From: Bryocella elongata
Lineage (GTDB): Bacteria; Acidobacteriota; Terriglobia; Terriglobales; Acidobacteriaceae
DNA: 64,000 bases
Assembly: GCF_900108185.1 (NCBI RefSeq)
Contig: NZ_FNVA01000001.1
Coordinates: forward strand, 1,588,684-1,652,683
Reading direction: 5' to 3'
Position 1 is the first letter of the stretch, and each line of letters begins with the position of its first letter. The notes beneath the pieces were generated by a model. That model did not search any database, was not told the DNA's origin, and saw only the letters and a program-made list of their open reading frames with translations. This document shows, in pieces, positions 54,005-64,000 of the stretch. Position numbers and translations under genes: made by a program.

Positions 54005-55600
54005 TCACGATGCACCAATGGGCAGGTTACCCTCGATGCGCAGAACATATGGCATCTTTGCTGCTGCTGTCATCTCAGGAAGTGAAACGACCAAGCCTCC
54101 GGGGGTCTGGCGGAATTTCAAATGATCACCAGAACCTGGGATCGTCACACGTTCGACGACCGCCTTGTTTGATGCCAGTGATGTAATCCGAGCGTCACGG
54201 GCAGGGCGGCTGTAGCCAATCGCATAGAGCGCTCCCTGCGCGACCGTGAAGCGGAAATCTTCTTCGCTTGGCGGCTGGACTGCTTTTCGCTCGATCTTCG
54301 GGCCCTGCTGTGCGGTAGAGCCTCCCTTCCAGTCACCTGGTGGCTCCAGGGGCATGAGGGGGCCTTCGCCCATGCGTATCCAAGGCCGCGCCCCGTAGAC
54401 CGCATCGCCATTCGCCTTAAGCCACTTGCCTACTTCCAGCAAGACCTCTTGCTGCTCCACAGGAATCGAACCATCACCCATCGGCGAGACGTTCAAAAGA
54501 AGATTGCCGCCCATACTTGATAACTCCACCAATTCACGTACGACGCTCTCGGGCGAACGGATTGTCATTCCATTTGTATAACCCCAAGTGCTTCCAGGAG
54601 CATCATCTACCTGCCATCCTGCGGCGTTGTATATCCATTTGGGTGCACGCGCCTGTTTCTCAAAATCCTGCACCGACCCGAACAGATATGCAACGTCCTT
54701 CGTCGCCAATGTGGATTCCTTACCCCACTCCGCCGCCCGATTGTAGTAGTAGGCCGCGGCGCGCAACTTGACGTCATCATAGGTGCGTGTATTCACTCCG
54801 TTGTCGAAGTAAATCATCTGAGGTTCGTACTTATCGACAAGTTCCTGGACACGAGCCAACCAGTCGTTCTGGAATGCCAGAGAAGCGTTCGATTTATTAA
54901 ATTCACCCTGGATCGGCGGCCCATAAAAGCCCGCATACTTTGGATCAAACTCGTCATTTGGGACGCCAGGAGCCGGGTATGCGAAAGCATCATGTTCCAT
55001 GCGATGGTTTGAAACCCCGAAGATCAGATTCTTTCTGCGCACTGCGGTCGCGAGCTCTCCTATGAGATCTCTCTTTGGTCCCATTTTTCCGGCGCACCAT
55101 GGCGTGATATCCGAATTCCACATAGCGAAGCCGTCATGATGTTCGGCAACCGGCACAACATACCTGGCGCCTGCTTCCGCAAAAAGCTGCGCCCACTCGG
55201 TAGGATCGTATTTTCTGGCCGTGAACATTGGGATGAAGTCTTTGTAGCCAAACTTGTTCGGGGAGCCGTAATTCTCGGTATGCCACTTGGCATCCGTCGT
55301 GTACATATGACGCTCATACCATTCGTTGAGACGTGCGGGGATCGAGTCCAGTCCCCAATGAATGAAAATGCCGAACTTCGCATCATTGAACCACTTCGGC
55401 ACGCTATAGTGATCGCGTAGCGACTCCCAAGTTGGCTGGTATGGTTCGGCGATCATCGGTTTCGGAACAGCATAGGCGTCGGGAGCCCCGGAGGGGGCAC
55501 CTGTCTGTGCATCCACAAAGTCAGGTAGGCTGCTGGCAAGCAGTGTGGATGCCGCGGTTCGACCGGTATCGGCAAGAAAGCGTCGACGTGAATAGAACAT
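54005..55600 (-). CDS. Alpha-L-fucosidase (GH29), Tat-exported
   Basis: About 531 residues from the ATG at 55600, with AGGAG 11 bases upstream. A twin-arginine signal (SRRRFLADTGRTAASTLLAS) begins three residues in. The GH29 barrel shows WFNDAKFGIFIHWG, FTARKYDPTEWAQLF, YVVPVAEHHDGFAMW, the nucleophile aspartate probably in MIYFDNGVN, and GNLLLNVSPMGDGSI. The C-terminus has a beta-sandwich part. The enzyme removes terminal fucose from plant or microbial glycans. The frame is intact although most of its neighbours are damaged. Confidence 0.92.
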   Translation of the reverse strand: MFYSRRRFLADTGRTAASTLLASSLPDFVDAQTGAPSGAPDAYAVPKPMIAEPYQPTWESLRDHYSVPKWFNDAKFGIFIHWGLDSIPARLNEWYERHMYTTDAKWHTENYGSPNKFGYKDFIPMFTARKYDPTEWAQLFAEAGARYVVPVAEHHDGFAMWNSDITPWCAGKMGPKRDLIGELATAVRRKNLIFGVSNHRMEHDAFAYPAPGVPNDEFDPKYAGFYGPPIQGEFNKSNASLAFQNDWLARVQELVDKYEPQMIYFDNGVNTRTYDDVKLRAAAYYYNRAAEWGKESTLATKDVAYLFGSVQDFEKQARAPKWIYNAAGWQVDDAPGSTWGYTNGMTIRSPESVVRELVELSSMGGNLLLNVSPMGDGSIPVEQQEVLLEVGKWLKANGDAVYGARPWIRMGEGPLMPLEPPGDWKGGSTAQQGPKIERKAVQPPSEEDFRFTVAQGALYAIGYSRPARDARITSLASNKAVVERVTIPGSGDHLKFRQTPGGLVVSLPEMTAAAKMPYVLRIEGNLPIGAS

Positions 55601-55809
55601 CAAAGAATGGCTCCTAAAAAAGATGACGCGAGGATACGGGATGATTGTGCGTAATGCGACCTGCCTGCAATCGAATGCGCGCTGCTCAATCATCGGAAAC
55701 GATTGTCACAACTACGAGCCTATGAGCCCGCAGTTCGGCGAGCGAAATTTACAATTCGACATCGCCTAACAGCCGGAACGAGCGAGCGTTATAGCAGGAT
55801 TGCCTCCGT

Positions 55810-56679
55810 TCAAAATCTCCGTCCGAAGGCAGGAGGCTTCACATCGCCAGTGTTCGGTTTGAAGCTTGCAGTTGTAAGGCCGCTGCTTGTTGCCGTGACG
55901 ATAATCCGCCCACTCGATTCCGTTGCACGCAGAATCGCGACTGCGTTGCCGTCGTATAGTTTCCGGTCTCTACCTTGAAACGCCTCATGGTCCATCATGT
56001 CTCCATTGTCGACAGCGGTGATTCTGCCTGGACCAGTGACCGCGAAGTGGATAAGCGTAGCCGAGCCAGAAATTCGGGTTCCAGCCGCGTCAACTAGGGT
56101 CGCCGTGACATAACGTACGTCGTTCCAGTCCGGAGTCGGCGGCGCGCCTGCGTCATCCGCGGAAAATTGGATTCGTGCAGGCTTACCCGCTGTCTTCAAC
56201 GATTCCGTCGCCACAACCTTCTCATCATTTCGAGCCACAGCCCTGATTAGGTGAGGCGTGAGGCCATAGAAGAAGCTGGTGTATCCGTACGGATGATGTC
56301 CGAGGAAATGGCCATTAAGATAGACAGCTGAGTTTGCCATGACGCCGTCAAAGGCTATGTAGGTCTTACGGCCTTCAATGGGAGCATGATGGAAAGCTTT
56401 ACGGTACCAGCCCACACCAGTGGGAAAGAATCCGCCGCCTGCAAGGCTTGGCGCCTCTTCCTTCACCGGCCCAGCGATGGACCAGTCGCGCGGGATTGTC
56501 ACCGCGGCCCAAGACGCATCGGAGTAGTCGGGCGCCTCCGCCCTAGGAGCGTCTGACTGCAGGAAACGCCAGCCGTTCGTGAACTGGGTCACGGTGCGAG
56601 GATGTGCCGCCGCTGGGGGAGTAGCTTGTGCATGATGGGACGCCGCCCAGAAAGCCCGTAAGAATATGCTCAGGTTCAT
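55810..56679 (-). pseudogene. GH2 beta-galactosidase fossil with the catalytic domain deleted in frame
   Basis: The 289-residue frame has a signal-like start and a GH2 sugar-binding domain (FTNGWRFLQSDAP, VTIPRDWSI, GVGWYRKAF, IAFDGVMANSAVYLNGHFLG, PYGYTSFFYGLTPHL). Directly after residue about 145 it continues with AVARNDEKVVATESLKTAG and VRYVTATLVDAAG..GRITAVDNGDMMDHEAF, which belongs to the C-terminal DUF4982-type domain of these enzymes. The TIM-barrel with both catalytic glutamates (about 450-500 residues) is missing, and the junction lies near 56230-56260. The frame is preserved, so a stable but inactive protein could be made. Confidence 0.75.
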
Positions 56680-56833
56680 GAGTACTATCCAGCCTCGGCT
56701 AGCTTTCTCCGTTTCATCACATCCCCCATCGACGCTGGCGTGACATGCCACTTATTAGCGGCGCGGCGAAGTGCCAACCACTCTCAGTGCCATCAACTGC
56801 ATACGCGTTCGGATGGACATCGATCTCGTCTCA

Positions 56834-59800
56834 CTAGAAGTCAAGCCTCGCGGATGCCTGAGCGTCTCTCGTCGAATTCGCCTGGCTTGTCACGGTGCCA
56901 AGTATGCTGCTACCGACAGTCGTCGCTGGACCATTGAAATCGACGTGGTTATCAAGATTGTAGGCACTCATCTCGAAGGTGAACTTGGGTCTTTCATAAA
57001 TCTTGAAAACACGCCGGACGCTAAGGTCTTCTTCGTAAGTTCCAGGATTGCGTAAAGCATAAGCATATGTTCTAGGTGCGTTGCCCAGAGTATAAGCTGC
57101 TGGAATCGCGAATGCCGCCGAGTCAATGTAAGCATAGCTTTGGGTTGCGGTATTTTTGCGACCCCACCCCCCATTGATCCGTGGTGATCCAGAATACCCA
57201 GGCACCACATTTGGCATGCAGGTTCCTCCGTCAGGATTGTTGCAACCCGTTGCTGTGATCACTAGGGGAGTCCCCGAAGATCTCGTAACGATCCCGGATA
57301 ACGCCCATCCTTGGATCAAAGCGTTTAAGAGATGGTTTCCGCGCCCCTTACCGAACGGAAGGTTGTAGATGTAATAGAGCGTAAAGTGGCTTGGGACGTC
57401 GATAGTACTCAAGGAATACTCTTCTTGGGCAGCTGAGCGTCCCTGATAGCCGTACGAGCTACGAGAGCTGCCTGTATCGTCGAACGTCTTGGCAAACGTA
57501 TATGACAGACCGTAGGTGAACCCGCGAATATCTGATTGCTTTAGAGCGAGCTGCAATGACGAATAGTTGGAACTGCCGATGTCTCCCCAAATGTCGCTGA
57601 AGCCGTTGTATTGCGGAAACGGACGCAACGCTTGTGCCATGGACGCGCTGGTTGAGAAATTAGGAAACGGGATCGAGAACGCCGGAAGAATAGCCTTCGC
57701 AGCGGCGATATTCGCCGGATTCGCAGGCTGCGAGAGAAGGCCGCCAAGAACGTAGGTGGCGGAATTCAGTTGGTTGGTGTATATCGTGCGACCAATGCTG
57801 GTTCCCAAAAAGTGTCCCGTCGAGCCGCCATAATCTAGGCTCAACGTTGTGTGGTGGATGACCTCGCGTTGGACGCCGAAGTTGAAGTCTTGGTACTCCG
57901 GAGCTCGCCGGCTCAAGTAAGGATCTGGGAAGTTGACGCCATTTGGCGATAGAGATGTATAGCCAGGGGTCGTGGTAAATCCCGTGCCGGTCGCGGAATT
58001 TATGTTGGGAGGAGGAACATAGCTCGGTACCGCGCTATTCATGTACGTGAAGCCCGGTGCATTATTCAGATAGAAGGCAGGAGTGAGGCCGCCATTAGAA
58101 GTGGCGGAGGAGATTCCACCCGTGAAGCCCAACTGGCCAGTTCCTGTGCTTGCGTTGGCCCTTCCTCCGACACCACCAGCGTGCGTGTAGGAAACACCAT
58201 ACGCCCCCCGGATCGCGGTCTTGCCATTGATGGCATACGCAAATCCAACACGTGGGCCGAGGTTCTTGTACCAGGTGCCAATGGGTCGAGTGCAGTTGCA
58301 GTACGTGCCGCTGGGCCCGTTCCCGCCAAAGAGGAGCGCGCCCGGCGTTCCTGTGATCGGGTTCGGTACATTCAAGTTGATAAACGAGAACCGATTTTCC
58401 TTCTCGCTGTAGGGAGACCAGATGTCCCAACGTAATCCCAGGTTTACCGTCAGCTTGCTGGTGAGCTTGATGTCGTCTTCGGCGAAAGGAGAGAAAGCGT
58501 GATACCGCCCGTATAGCTCGTGAACCGGAGTATCGTCGTTGATTCCAGCGCCGTCGACAGCGCCTATGAGGAAACTGGCAAATCCCGCCTTGCGTGGTGT
58601 TGACGGCGGTACCCGCAGCATTCAGACCTGCAGTCTCATTGTTGGAATAGGAAAGAGTGAAATATGTGTTGGTTTGAATCGGGACGAGATCGGTCTGTTC
58701 CCATTGGTAGTTTCCTCCGATACTGATGGAGTGCCGCCCCTTCACAATCTGGAAGCCGTCGGTGATTTGATACACCTTGCAGTACGCGCCTCCGAAGGTT
58801 CCCTCACCGCCGGCCCATTGGGCAGGAGCATTTGCGCCCCCAAATGTCGTCTTTGGAAAAGAGTTTGAGGCTTGGCCCGCCGGAAGATTAGTGATCCCTG
58901 CGGCGGTTGCGTACCACGCCGGATTCGACGCGCTCGGATTGATGCTGCCGGCACCGCTGCCGAAGCCGTTGATGTTGAAGTCGTATGTCAATCTATTGAC
59001 CGCACGGCTACCGATAGTCCAAGTATCTGATACGAGTGCGGTCAAGTTATTTTGGGAATTGCCGACGGTGTTGGTGTATGGCAGAGGTAGTCCGCTTGCA
59101 TCGCAGCACGCAGGATTTGCAAAGCGGGCACCATATGTGAAAGGAGCACTCAGCCGATGGTGCTTGATGAGGTCGATGTCCATCTTGTAGCTCTGCCGAG
59201 GATAATTAAAGCCGGTGTTGAATCCGCCGAGATAATTGTTGGTAATGTTGTTGTTGCTAGGAGCCGGCAGAAAGCTGAGCATGTGTTCTGAGATCGGAGA
59301 TATCTCACCCGACGGAATTGCGTTGGGCGTTGCAACACCGTTTTTTGTTCCCATGAACTGCTGTCGCGTGCAAGTCGATCCCGTGCACAGTGTTGTTGAT
59401 GGGTCATAGATGGGCTGATTCGCCGGCAACGCGGTGAAATCACCCGTCCGCTCCGCTGCAGTCGGTACTGTCGTATAGCCAGGATTATTTCCGTGAATGT
59501 AGTGTTCTGTCTCCAAAGACACAAAGAAAAACATCTTGTTCTTGAAGTGGGGTGTGTAACCGCCCAGAGTCCCCCCGAACTCATTGTCATGTTCGACTGG
59601 TTTGATGGCAGTCCCCGTCACAGCGTTGATGACATATGGCGCATAAAATCCCCAGCTGTCGAGAGCAGTGTTGCGGAAATACTCAAATGCGGTTCCGTGA
59701 TAGGCGTTTGTTCCTGACTTGTGGACGTAGTTTTGCAACCCTTGCCCTTGGTAGGCCGCCGAAAAGCTGCTGGTGAGCGCTTCGGACTGCTCAACAGCAT

Positions 59801-60446
59801 CGAACGAGAAGCTATTGTGTATAGAGGACACGTCGCTTTGCTGGTTAGCGTTGTCCATCGCCACCCCGTCAACATATGTCTCACTGGTATTCGTTTGTCC
59901 GCCGTTGAATTGATAGTTGCCGCCGGCTACGCTGACTCCTGGCGTCAAAGCAACGAATGCCGTGGGATCGCGCGGCTGGCCATTCAGTATGATAGGCAGT
60001 GCCTTGTAGGTTTCGACATCGATTGTGCTGCCAAGGGTCGCGTTGGTAGTGTTCAAGGCGGCGGGAGCTTCCGTGACCGTGACACTCGAAGTCACTTCTC
60101 CAAGCTCCAGGGTGATGTTGAGCCCCTGAACTTGAACGGCATTCAGAGTGATATTGTCTCGCACCGCCGTCTTGAAACCTGATTCACTGATCGTCAACCT
60201 ATAGAGGCCATTGTCGAGGGCAGCAATGGAATAGAAGCCGTCTTTGCTTGTGGTCGTGGAGCGCACTAAGTTTGTCTTAACCTCAACAACCTGGACCTGA
60301 GCGCCTGAAACTGCGGCGCCGGTTGAGTCCGTCACAATTCCCTGAATGGTTCCCGTCCCTGCAATCTGAGCGATCGCATATTGGGTAGTCACAGCGAGCA
60401 TAATGATAGCCAACGCAACAAGGGCTGAGTGCTTACACAGTTTCAC
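56834..60446 (-). pseudogene. TonB-dependent receptor (Oar-like), one frameshift
   Basis: A GTG at 60446 has GGGAGG upstream and opens a signal peptide (LVALAIIMLAVTTQYAIAQ). Then come a carboxypeptidase-regulatory-like domain (GTIQGIVTDSTGAAVSGAQ), the plug (EVTSSVTVTEAP, ILNGQPRDPTAF) and the beta-barrel up to NTTQGG near 58590. There an extra G (GGCGGGA) moves the frame, and GFASFLIGAVDGAG continues to the natural barrel end at 56834. Restored, it is about 1204 residues, the same size as the receptor at 47680. It lies between two GH2 genes, so the substrate is probably a plant glycan. Confidence 0.82.
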
Positions 60447-60616
60447 CAGAACCTCCCGGCAGCAACGGGACTTTTCGCCTAAAACACGCGACCAGTCGCA
60501 ATTTTTGCGCACGGCAACTGTAGCGGAGCGTTGCGCGCACACGCATCGGCCGAAAGTAGGGGGTTGAAACATTTGGCGTTTCGTTGATGTAATCTCGCTC
60601 CGAGGATATCTCCACC

Positions 60617-62491
60617 ATGATCCAGAGGCATCGCCTAAAGTTATGCGCGATCTTTCGCGCCGCAGCCGTAGCCATTTTGTCCCTATCGACAATTGCTTGC
60701 GTCGCATTCTGTCAGCAACCGTTGCAGACTTTGCTGGTGGGCATAGATCGCAGGCCCGCAGCGAGCCTCGATGGCGATTGGCATTACCTTGTTGACCAAG
60801 CGCCAGGACGAGCACTCTATAACGCCGACGGCAGCATCAATGACAACTCCTATGCAATGAATGAGCATCCGGTTATAGTCGGCAAGCACAATGAGGAGTA
60901 TGACTTTTCGACCGCTCCGACTATCAGGGTTCCAGGGGATTGGAACACGCAGGTGCCGCAGCTCTTTAACTACGAAGGTGTTGTCTGGTACCAAAGGGAC
61001 TTTGAAGTTCAACCTGCTGCCGCAAATACGCGCACATTCCTACACATCGGAGCTGCCAACTATCGCACGCATGTTTGGGTCAATCGGCGTCGGGCCTGCG
61101 ATCATGAGGGCGGCTATACGCCATTCGACTGCGAAGTCACCAGCGTCCTCCACCCCGGAACCAACTTTGTCGTCATAGCGGTCGATGCGACTCGACTGGT
61201 CGACGGTATTCCCTCCGTCGGCATCGATTGGTTCAATTACGGTGGACTCACTCGGGATGTGTCCCTCGTGACCGTTCCAAGTGTGTTCATCGATGACTAC
61301 GATGTGCACCTTGAACACGGATCACAGTTTGATCCGGCCAACACCGAACTGACCGGATATGTTCACGTGATTGGCGCAGGTGCGGGCACTCGCATAACTG
61401 TAGCCATTCCGGAGGCTGCGGTAAACGCTGTGGCTACGATTGACGCTTCCGGTAACGCTCCCTTTCGCGTCAAAGCCACGCATTTCACGTTGTGGTCCCC
61501 AGAGACACCAAAGCTTTACAAAGTCACGCTCTCCTGTGGCGAAGACAGTCTAACGGACGACATTGGGTTCCGCGACATTCGTGTGGACGGGACCCGCATT
61601 CTCCTAAACGGCAAAGCTAAGTTTCTGGAGGGGGCCAACCTACACGCCGAGGCTCCGATTCGAGGCGGTCGCGCCTACTCCGACGTAGACGTGGCGACAT
61701 TGTTCGGATATTTGAAGGATCTGAACGCAAACTTCGTTCGCCTCGCCCACTATCCCCACGACGAGCGCATGGAACGCGAGGCTGACCGCGACGGAATCAT
61801 GGTCTGGTCGGAAATACCAAACTGGCAGCATATTTCCTACGAGAAGCCGGAGGTCTACGCCAAAGACGTGATCATGCTCAAAGAGATGATACGGCGGGAC
61901 CGAAATAAGGCTTCTGTCATACTCTGGTCGGTATCCAATGAGACTCCAAACAATCCGACGCGGACCACATTCCTCACGAATCTGGCGAATGAAGCTCGTA
62001 CGTTGGACCCTACACGGCTCATCACGTCCGCGATCATCGGTCCACGAGCCAAGGGACTCGATATGATTAACGATGACCCTTTGTGCGAAGCATTAGACGT
62101 AGTTGGCCAAGACGAATACATCGGCTGGTACGACTTGACTCCTGAAGACGCCGATAAAATTCACTGGACGCTGCCTCAAAAGCCGGTTCTGATAAGCGAA
62201 TTTGGTGCCGAAGCCAAGTACGGCAACCACGGTGCGCCGACCAATCGGTGGACCGAAGAGCAACAGGTCTATGTGTTTCAGCATCAATTCGCGATGCTGC
62301 AAAAGATTCCCCAGCTTCGTGGAACAATCCCATGGATCCTTATGGATTTTCGCTCTCCAGTTCGCAATATACCCGGTTTGCAAGATGGCTACAACCGGAA
62401 AGGGCTGATCTCCGAGGATGGACAAAAAAAACTGGCTTTTCGTCTATTCAAGGATGCCTATGAGAAACATTCTTTGGGAAAGCCGGAGTGA
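60617..62491 (+). CDS. Glycoside hydrolase family 2 (beta-glucuronidase/galactosidase-like), secreted
   Basis: A 624-residue GH2 enzyme with a signal peptide (AAAVAILSLSTIACVAFCQ). The sugar-binding domain (ASLDGDWHYL, TIRVPGDWNTQ, GVVWYQRDFEV) is followed by the immunoglobulin-like domain and a TIM barrel with GANLHAEAPIRGGRAYSD, FVRLAHYPHDERMEREADRD, the acid/base glutamate in ILWSVSNETPNN and the nucleophile in VLISEFGAEAKYG. The length matches short beta-glucuronidase-type GH2. It is divergent from the TonB receptor, with 170 bp between the starts. The frame is intact. Confidence 0.9.
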   Translation: MIQRHRLKLCAIFRAAAVAILSLSTIACVAFCQQPLQTLLVGIDRRPAASLDGDWHYLVDQAPGRALYNADGSINDNSYAMNEHPVIVGKHNEEYDFSTAPTIRVPGDWNTQVPQLFNYEGVVWYQRDFEVQPAAANTRTFLHIGAANYRTHVWVNRRRACDHEGGYTPFDCEVTSVLHPGTNFVVIAVDATRLVDGIPSVGIDWFNYGGLTRDVSLVTVPSVFIDDYDVHLEHGSQFDPANTELTGYVHVIGAGAGTRITVAIPEAAVNAVATIDASGNAPFRVKATHFTLWSPETPKLYKVTLSCGEDSLTDDIGFRDIRVDGTRILLNGKAKFLEGANLHAEAPIRGGRAYSDVDVATLFGYLKDLNANFVRLAHYPHDERMEREADRDGIMVWSEIPNWQHISYEKPEVYAKDVIMLKEMIRRDRNKASVILWSVSNETPNNPTRTTFLTNLANEARTLDPTRLITSAIIGPRAKGLDMINDDPLCEALDVVGQDEYIGWYDLTPEDADKIHWTLPQKPVLISEFGAEAKYGNHGAPTNRWTEEQQVYVFQHQFAMLQKIPQLRGTIPWILMDFRSPVRNIPGLQDGYNRKGLISEDGQKKLAFRLFKDAYEKHSLGKPE

Positions 62492-62569
62492 GTCACGTCC
62501 TATGTGCCGGTTATCCGTTAGCACTGCCGGCAGACCAAGGAAACAGTTCGAAGAGAGAGGCACGATCTT

Positions 62570-63553
62570 ATGCGGGTATATCTCATCATCATATCACTAT
62601 CATTATGCCTGCTCGCGACGAGCCCTGGCGTCACTCAACCCACTCGAGTCACCCCGCGCGAAGCGGGATTTCCTGGCATAGGTCTCAATCAACATCCGTT
62701 CCTGTACTGCGGTGAGTGGCAAGACCAAAGCCTGGACAATCAAACTATCTATTTAGTTGAGAAAGGAAGGGTGGTATGGACTTTCACGAATAGCAAACAT
62801 GGAGAACTGGGGGATTGCACCCGGCTGTCGAACGGTAACATCGTCTTCTCTCGTCAGTTTGGAGCGAGCGAGGTAACCCCGGATAAGACGATTGTTTGAA
62901 ACTACGATGCTCCTCCGAGCACCGAGATGCATACCGCTTACCCGATGGGCAAGGACAACGTTCTAATTATGCAGAACGGCACTCCAGCGAAATTGCTGAT
63001 ATTGCGCAAGAGCGACAATCATATTGAGAAGGAAATCGAACTTCCGACCCAGAGCAAGAATATACACGGTCAATTTCGGCACGTCCGACCAACTAAAGCA
63101 GGTACCTTCCTTGTGGCGCACATGGACGCTGGGAGGGTCGTCGAGTATTCGTCCGATGGAAAGGAGCTCTGGTCTGTACCTGCTCCTTCGGCATGGGCGG
63201 CGGTCCGTCTGGACAATGGAAACACCGTAATCAGTGGCAACGGTCTGGGCAACGTGCGAGAGGTCGATAACAAAGGCCGGACAGTCTGGGAGGTGAAGAA
63301 GGGTGACATTCCCGGTATCCCACTGTACACGGTACAAGAGGTGAGTCGCCTTCGAAACTGCAATACGTTGATTAATGACCGTTCCGCAAATCTTTCGCGA
63401 GACGACCAGCCCACGACAGTACAATTGATCGAGATCACACCCGGTAAAAAAGCGGTGTGGGCGTTGAGGAATTGGAGAGATCTTGGTCCCGCATCCTCGA
63501 CTCAGTTATTGGACGAACCGGGAGTTCCGGAACACGGGGATTTGCAGAGATAG
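62570..63553 (+). pseudogene. Secreted beta-propeller (PQQ-like repeat) protein, interrupted by TGA
   Basis: The ATG at 62570 opens a signal peptide (VYLIIISLSLCLLATSPGV). The propeller-like repeats (IYLVEKGRVVWTFTNS, RVVEYSSDGKELWSVPAPS, NVREVDNKGRTVWEV) run in one frame to 63553, broken only by TGA at 62897-62899 between PDKTIV and NYDAPPS. In this repeat type a tryptophan normally precedes N/E after the valine, so TGG-to-TGA is the likely change. The end (SSTQLLDEPGVPEHGDLQR) looks natural. The restored length is 327 residues. The function is unknown; it follows GH2 by 78 bp. Confidence 0.72.
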
Positions 63554-64000
63554 CGGAATGGTGGCAGGGGTATACGGGCTACTATTCCGCTGATCACCGA
63601 TATTTCGCTACCCTGCTATTGGATTGACAGACGTCTGATAGGTTCTTTGGACGATACACAGCTCTATACGTTTTCACCGCGAATGCGCATTTCTCGCAGA
63701 ACGATCCAATTCGGGTCTAATCTGGTGTCGCGGCTAACACCAAGCGTCTGACCCGCATAACGAGACACGATTGTCGTCGAGAACTAGTCAGAAATCTCAA
63801 TCTTGCTCACACTCGGATTTGGGTTACGGCGCCTTCGACTAGTCCGACGTATTCGACCCGGCGATCTTCCTCAGTGATCGCATCTCGATGCGGTTCGCGC
63901 GGGGGTGACCTGCCCCCAGCCTTCCTGCCATTCATAACTGGAGATTCTCTTCATTGTTGATGGTTGTGGTTTTCGAAGGGAGAGGGGCCATGGCCCCTCT
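63554..64000. other. Gene-free end of the window
   Basis: No coding region, RNA or operator copy is recognised. It contains CAGACGTCTG (63628-63637) and ends in a perfect 20-bp palindrome (63981-64000). Confidence 0.4.
63981..64000. repeat. Perfect 20-bp palindrome at the window edge
   Basis: AGAGGGGCCATGGCCCCTCT reads the same on both strands and forms a hairpin with AGAGGGG/CCCCTCT arms. It could be a terminator if a T-run follows outside the window. Confidence 0.55.

Noticed and set aside
1..64000. Reassignment of TGA to tryptophan
   Set aside because: Many intact genes end in TGA at natural ends (for example the kinase/regulator ATGA overlap), so the standard code applies.
1..64000. CRISPR array or rRNA operon
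   Set aside because: No regularly spaced repeats and no rRNA-like sequence were seen; the only tRNA-like sequences are two 3' fragments.

Overview
The window looks like a chromosomal stretch from a soil Acidobacteriota, most likely class Terriglobia (Granulicella, Terriglobus or Edaphobacter type). The signs are three very long sensor kinases with two-component-regulator propellers, Oar-type TonB-dependent receptors of about 1200 residues with a carboxypeptidase-regulatory N-terminus, many secreted glycoside hydrolases, and Tat-exported alpha/beta hydrolases. This is inference from family content; no rRNA or full tRNA is present to confirm it.

Layout. (1) 1-1.6 kb: response regulators (a receiver fragment, a FixJ-type regulator, a lone receiver). 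(2) 1.7-14.6 kb: a redox and detoxification block with epoxide-hydrolase-like enzymes, an ECF sigma factor, RidA, an SDR, a broken DJ-1, YceI, a peroxiredoxin-like protein, an aldo/keto reductase, a lactonase-like MBL protein, an enoyl-CoA hydratase homologue and an HbpS-like protein. (3) 14.7-20.1 kb: a decayed serine/threonine kinase-AAA-GAF-PAS-histidine kinase gene. (4) 20.5-34.4 kb: nitronate monooxygenase, EgtD, a propeller kinase, a broken alcohol dehydrogenase, two thioredoxin-reductase-like flavoproteins without a CxxC, an intact DJ-1, and a dnaE2 remnant. (5) 35.2-38.8 kb: a second propeller kinase. (6) 38.8-40.2 kb: a gene-poor gap with a tRNA-Arg 3' fragment. (7) 40.2-51.3 kb: an intact galactan-utilisation locus (propeller kinase, LuxR regulator, GH53, GH35, TonB receptor). 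(8) 51.4-53.3 kb: an integrase remnant, a tRNA-Thr 3' fragment and a damaged IS3-family element. (9) 53.7-63.6 kb: a second, largely decayed polysaccharide locus (aldose-epimerase-like fragment, GH29 fucosidase, GH2 fossil, frameshifted TonB receptor, intact GH2, interrupted propeller protein).

The most interesting signal is a recurrent imperfect palindrome of the form GGTATCGATCGATACC, often followed by TTnGCCCAATsG. It occurs eight times at seven loci between 3.1 and 31.3 kb, each in a promoter-length gap in front of redox or hydrolase genes, and I found no copy in the sugar loci. With the FixJ-type regulators and FixL-like kinases in the same block, it suggests one local regulon for oxidative or electrophile stress.

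A second theme is damage. At least nine genes are interrupted, and nearly all the indels are one-base changes in homopolymers. Part of this may be consensus error, but the stop substitutions, the excised GH2 catalytic domain and the truncated dnaE2 point to real decay. The galactan locus is free of lesions.
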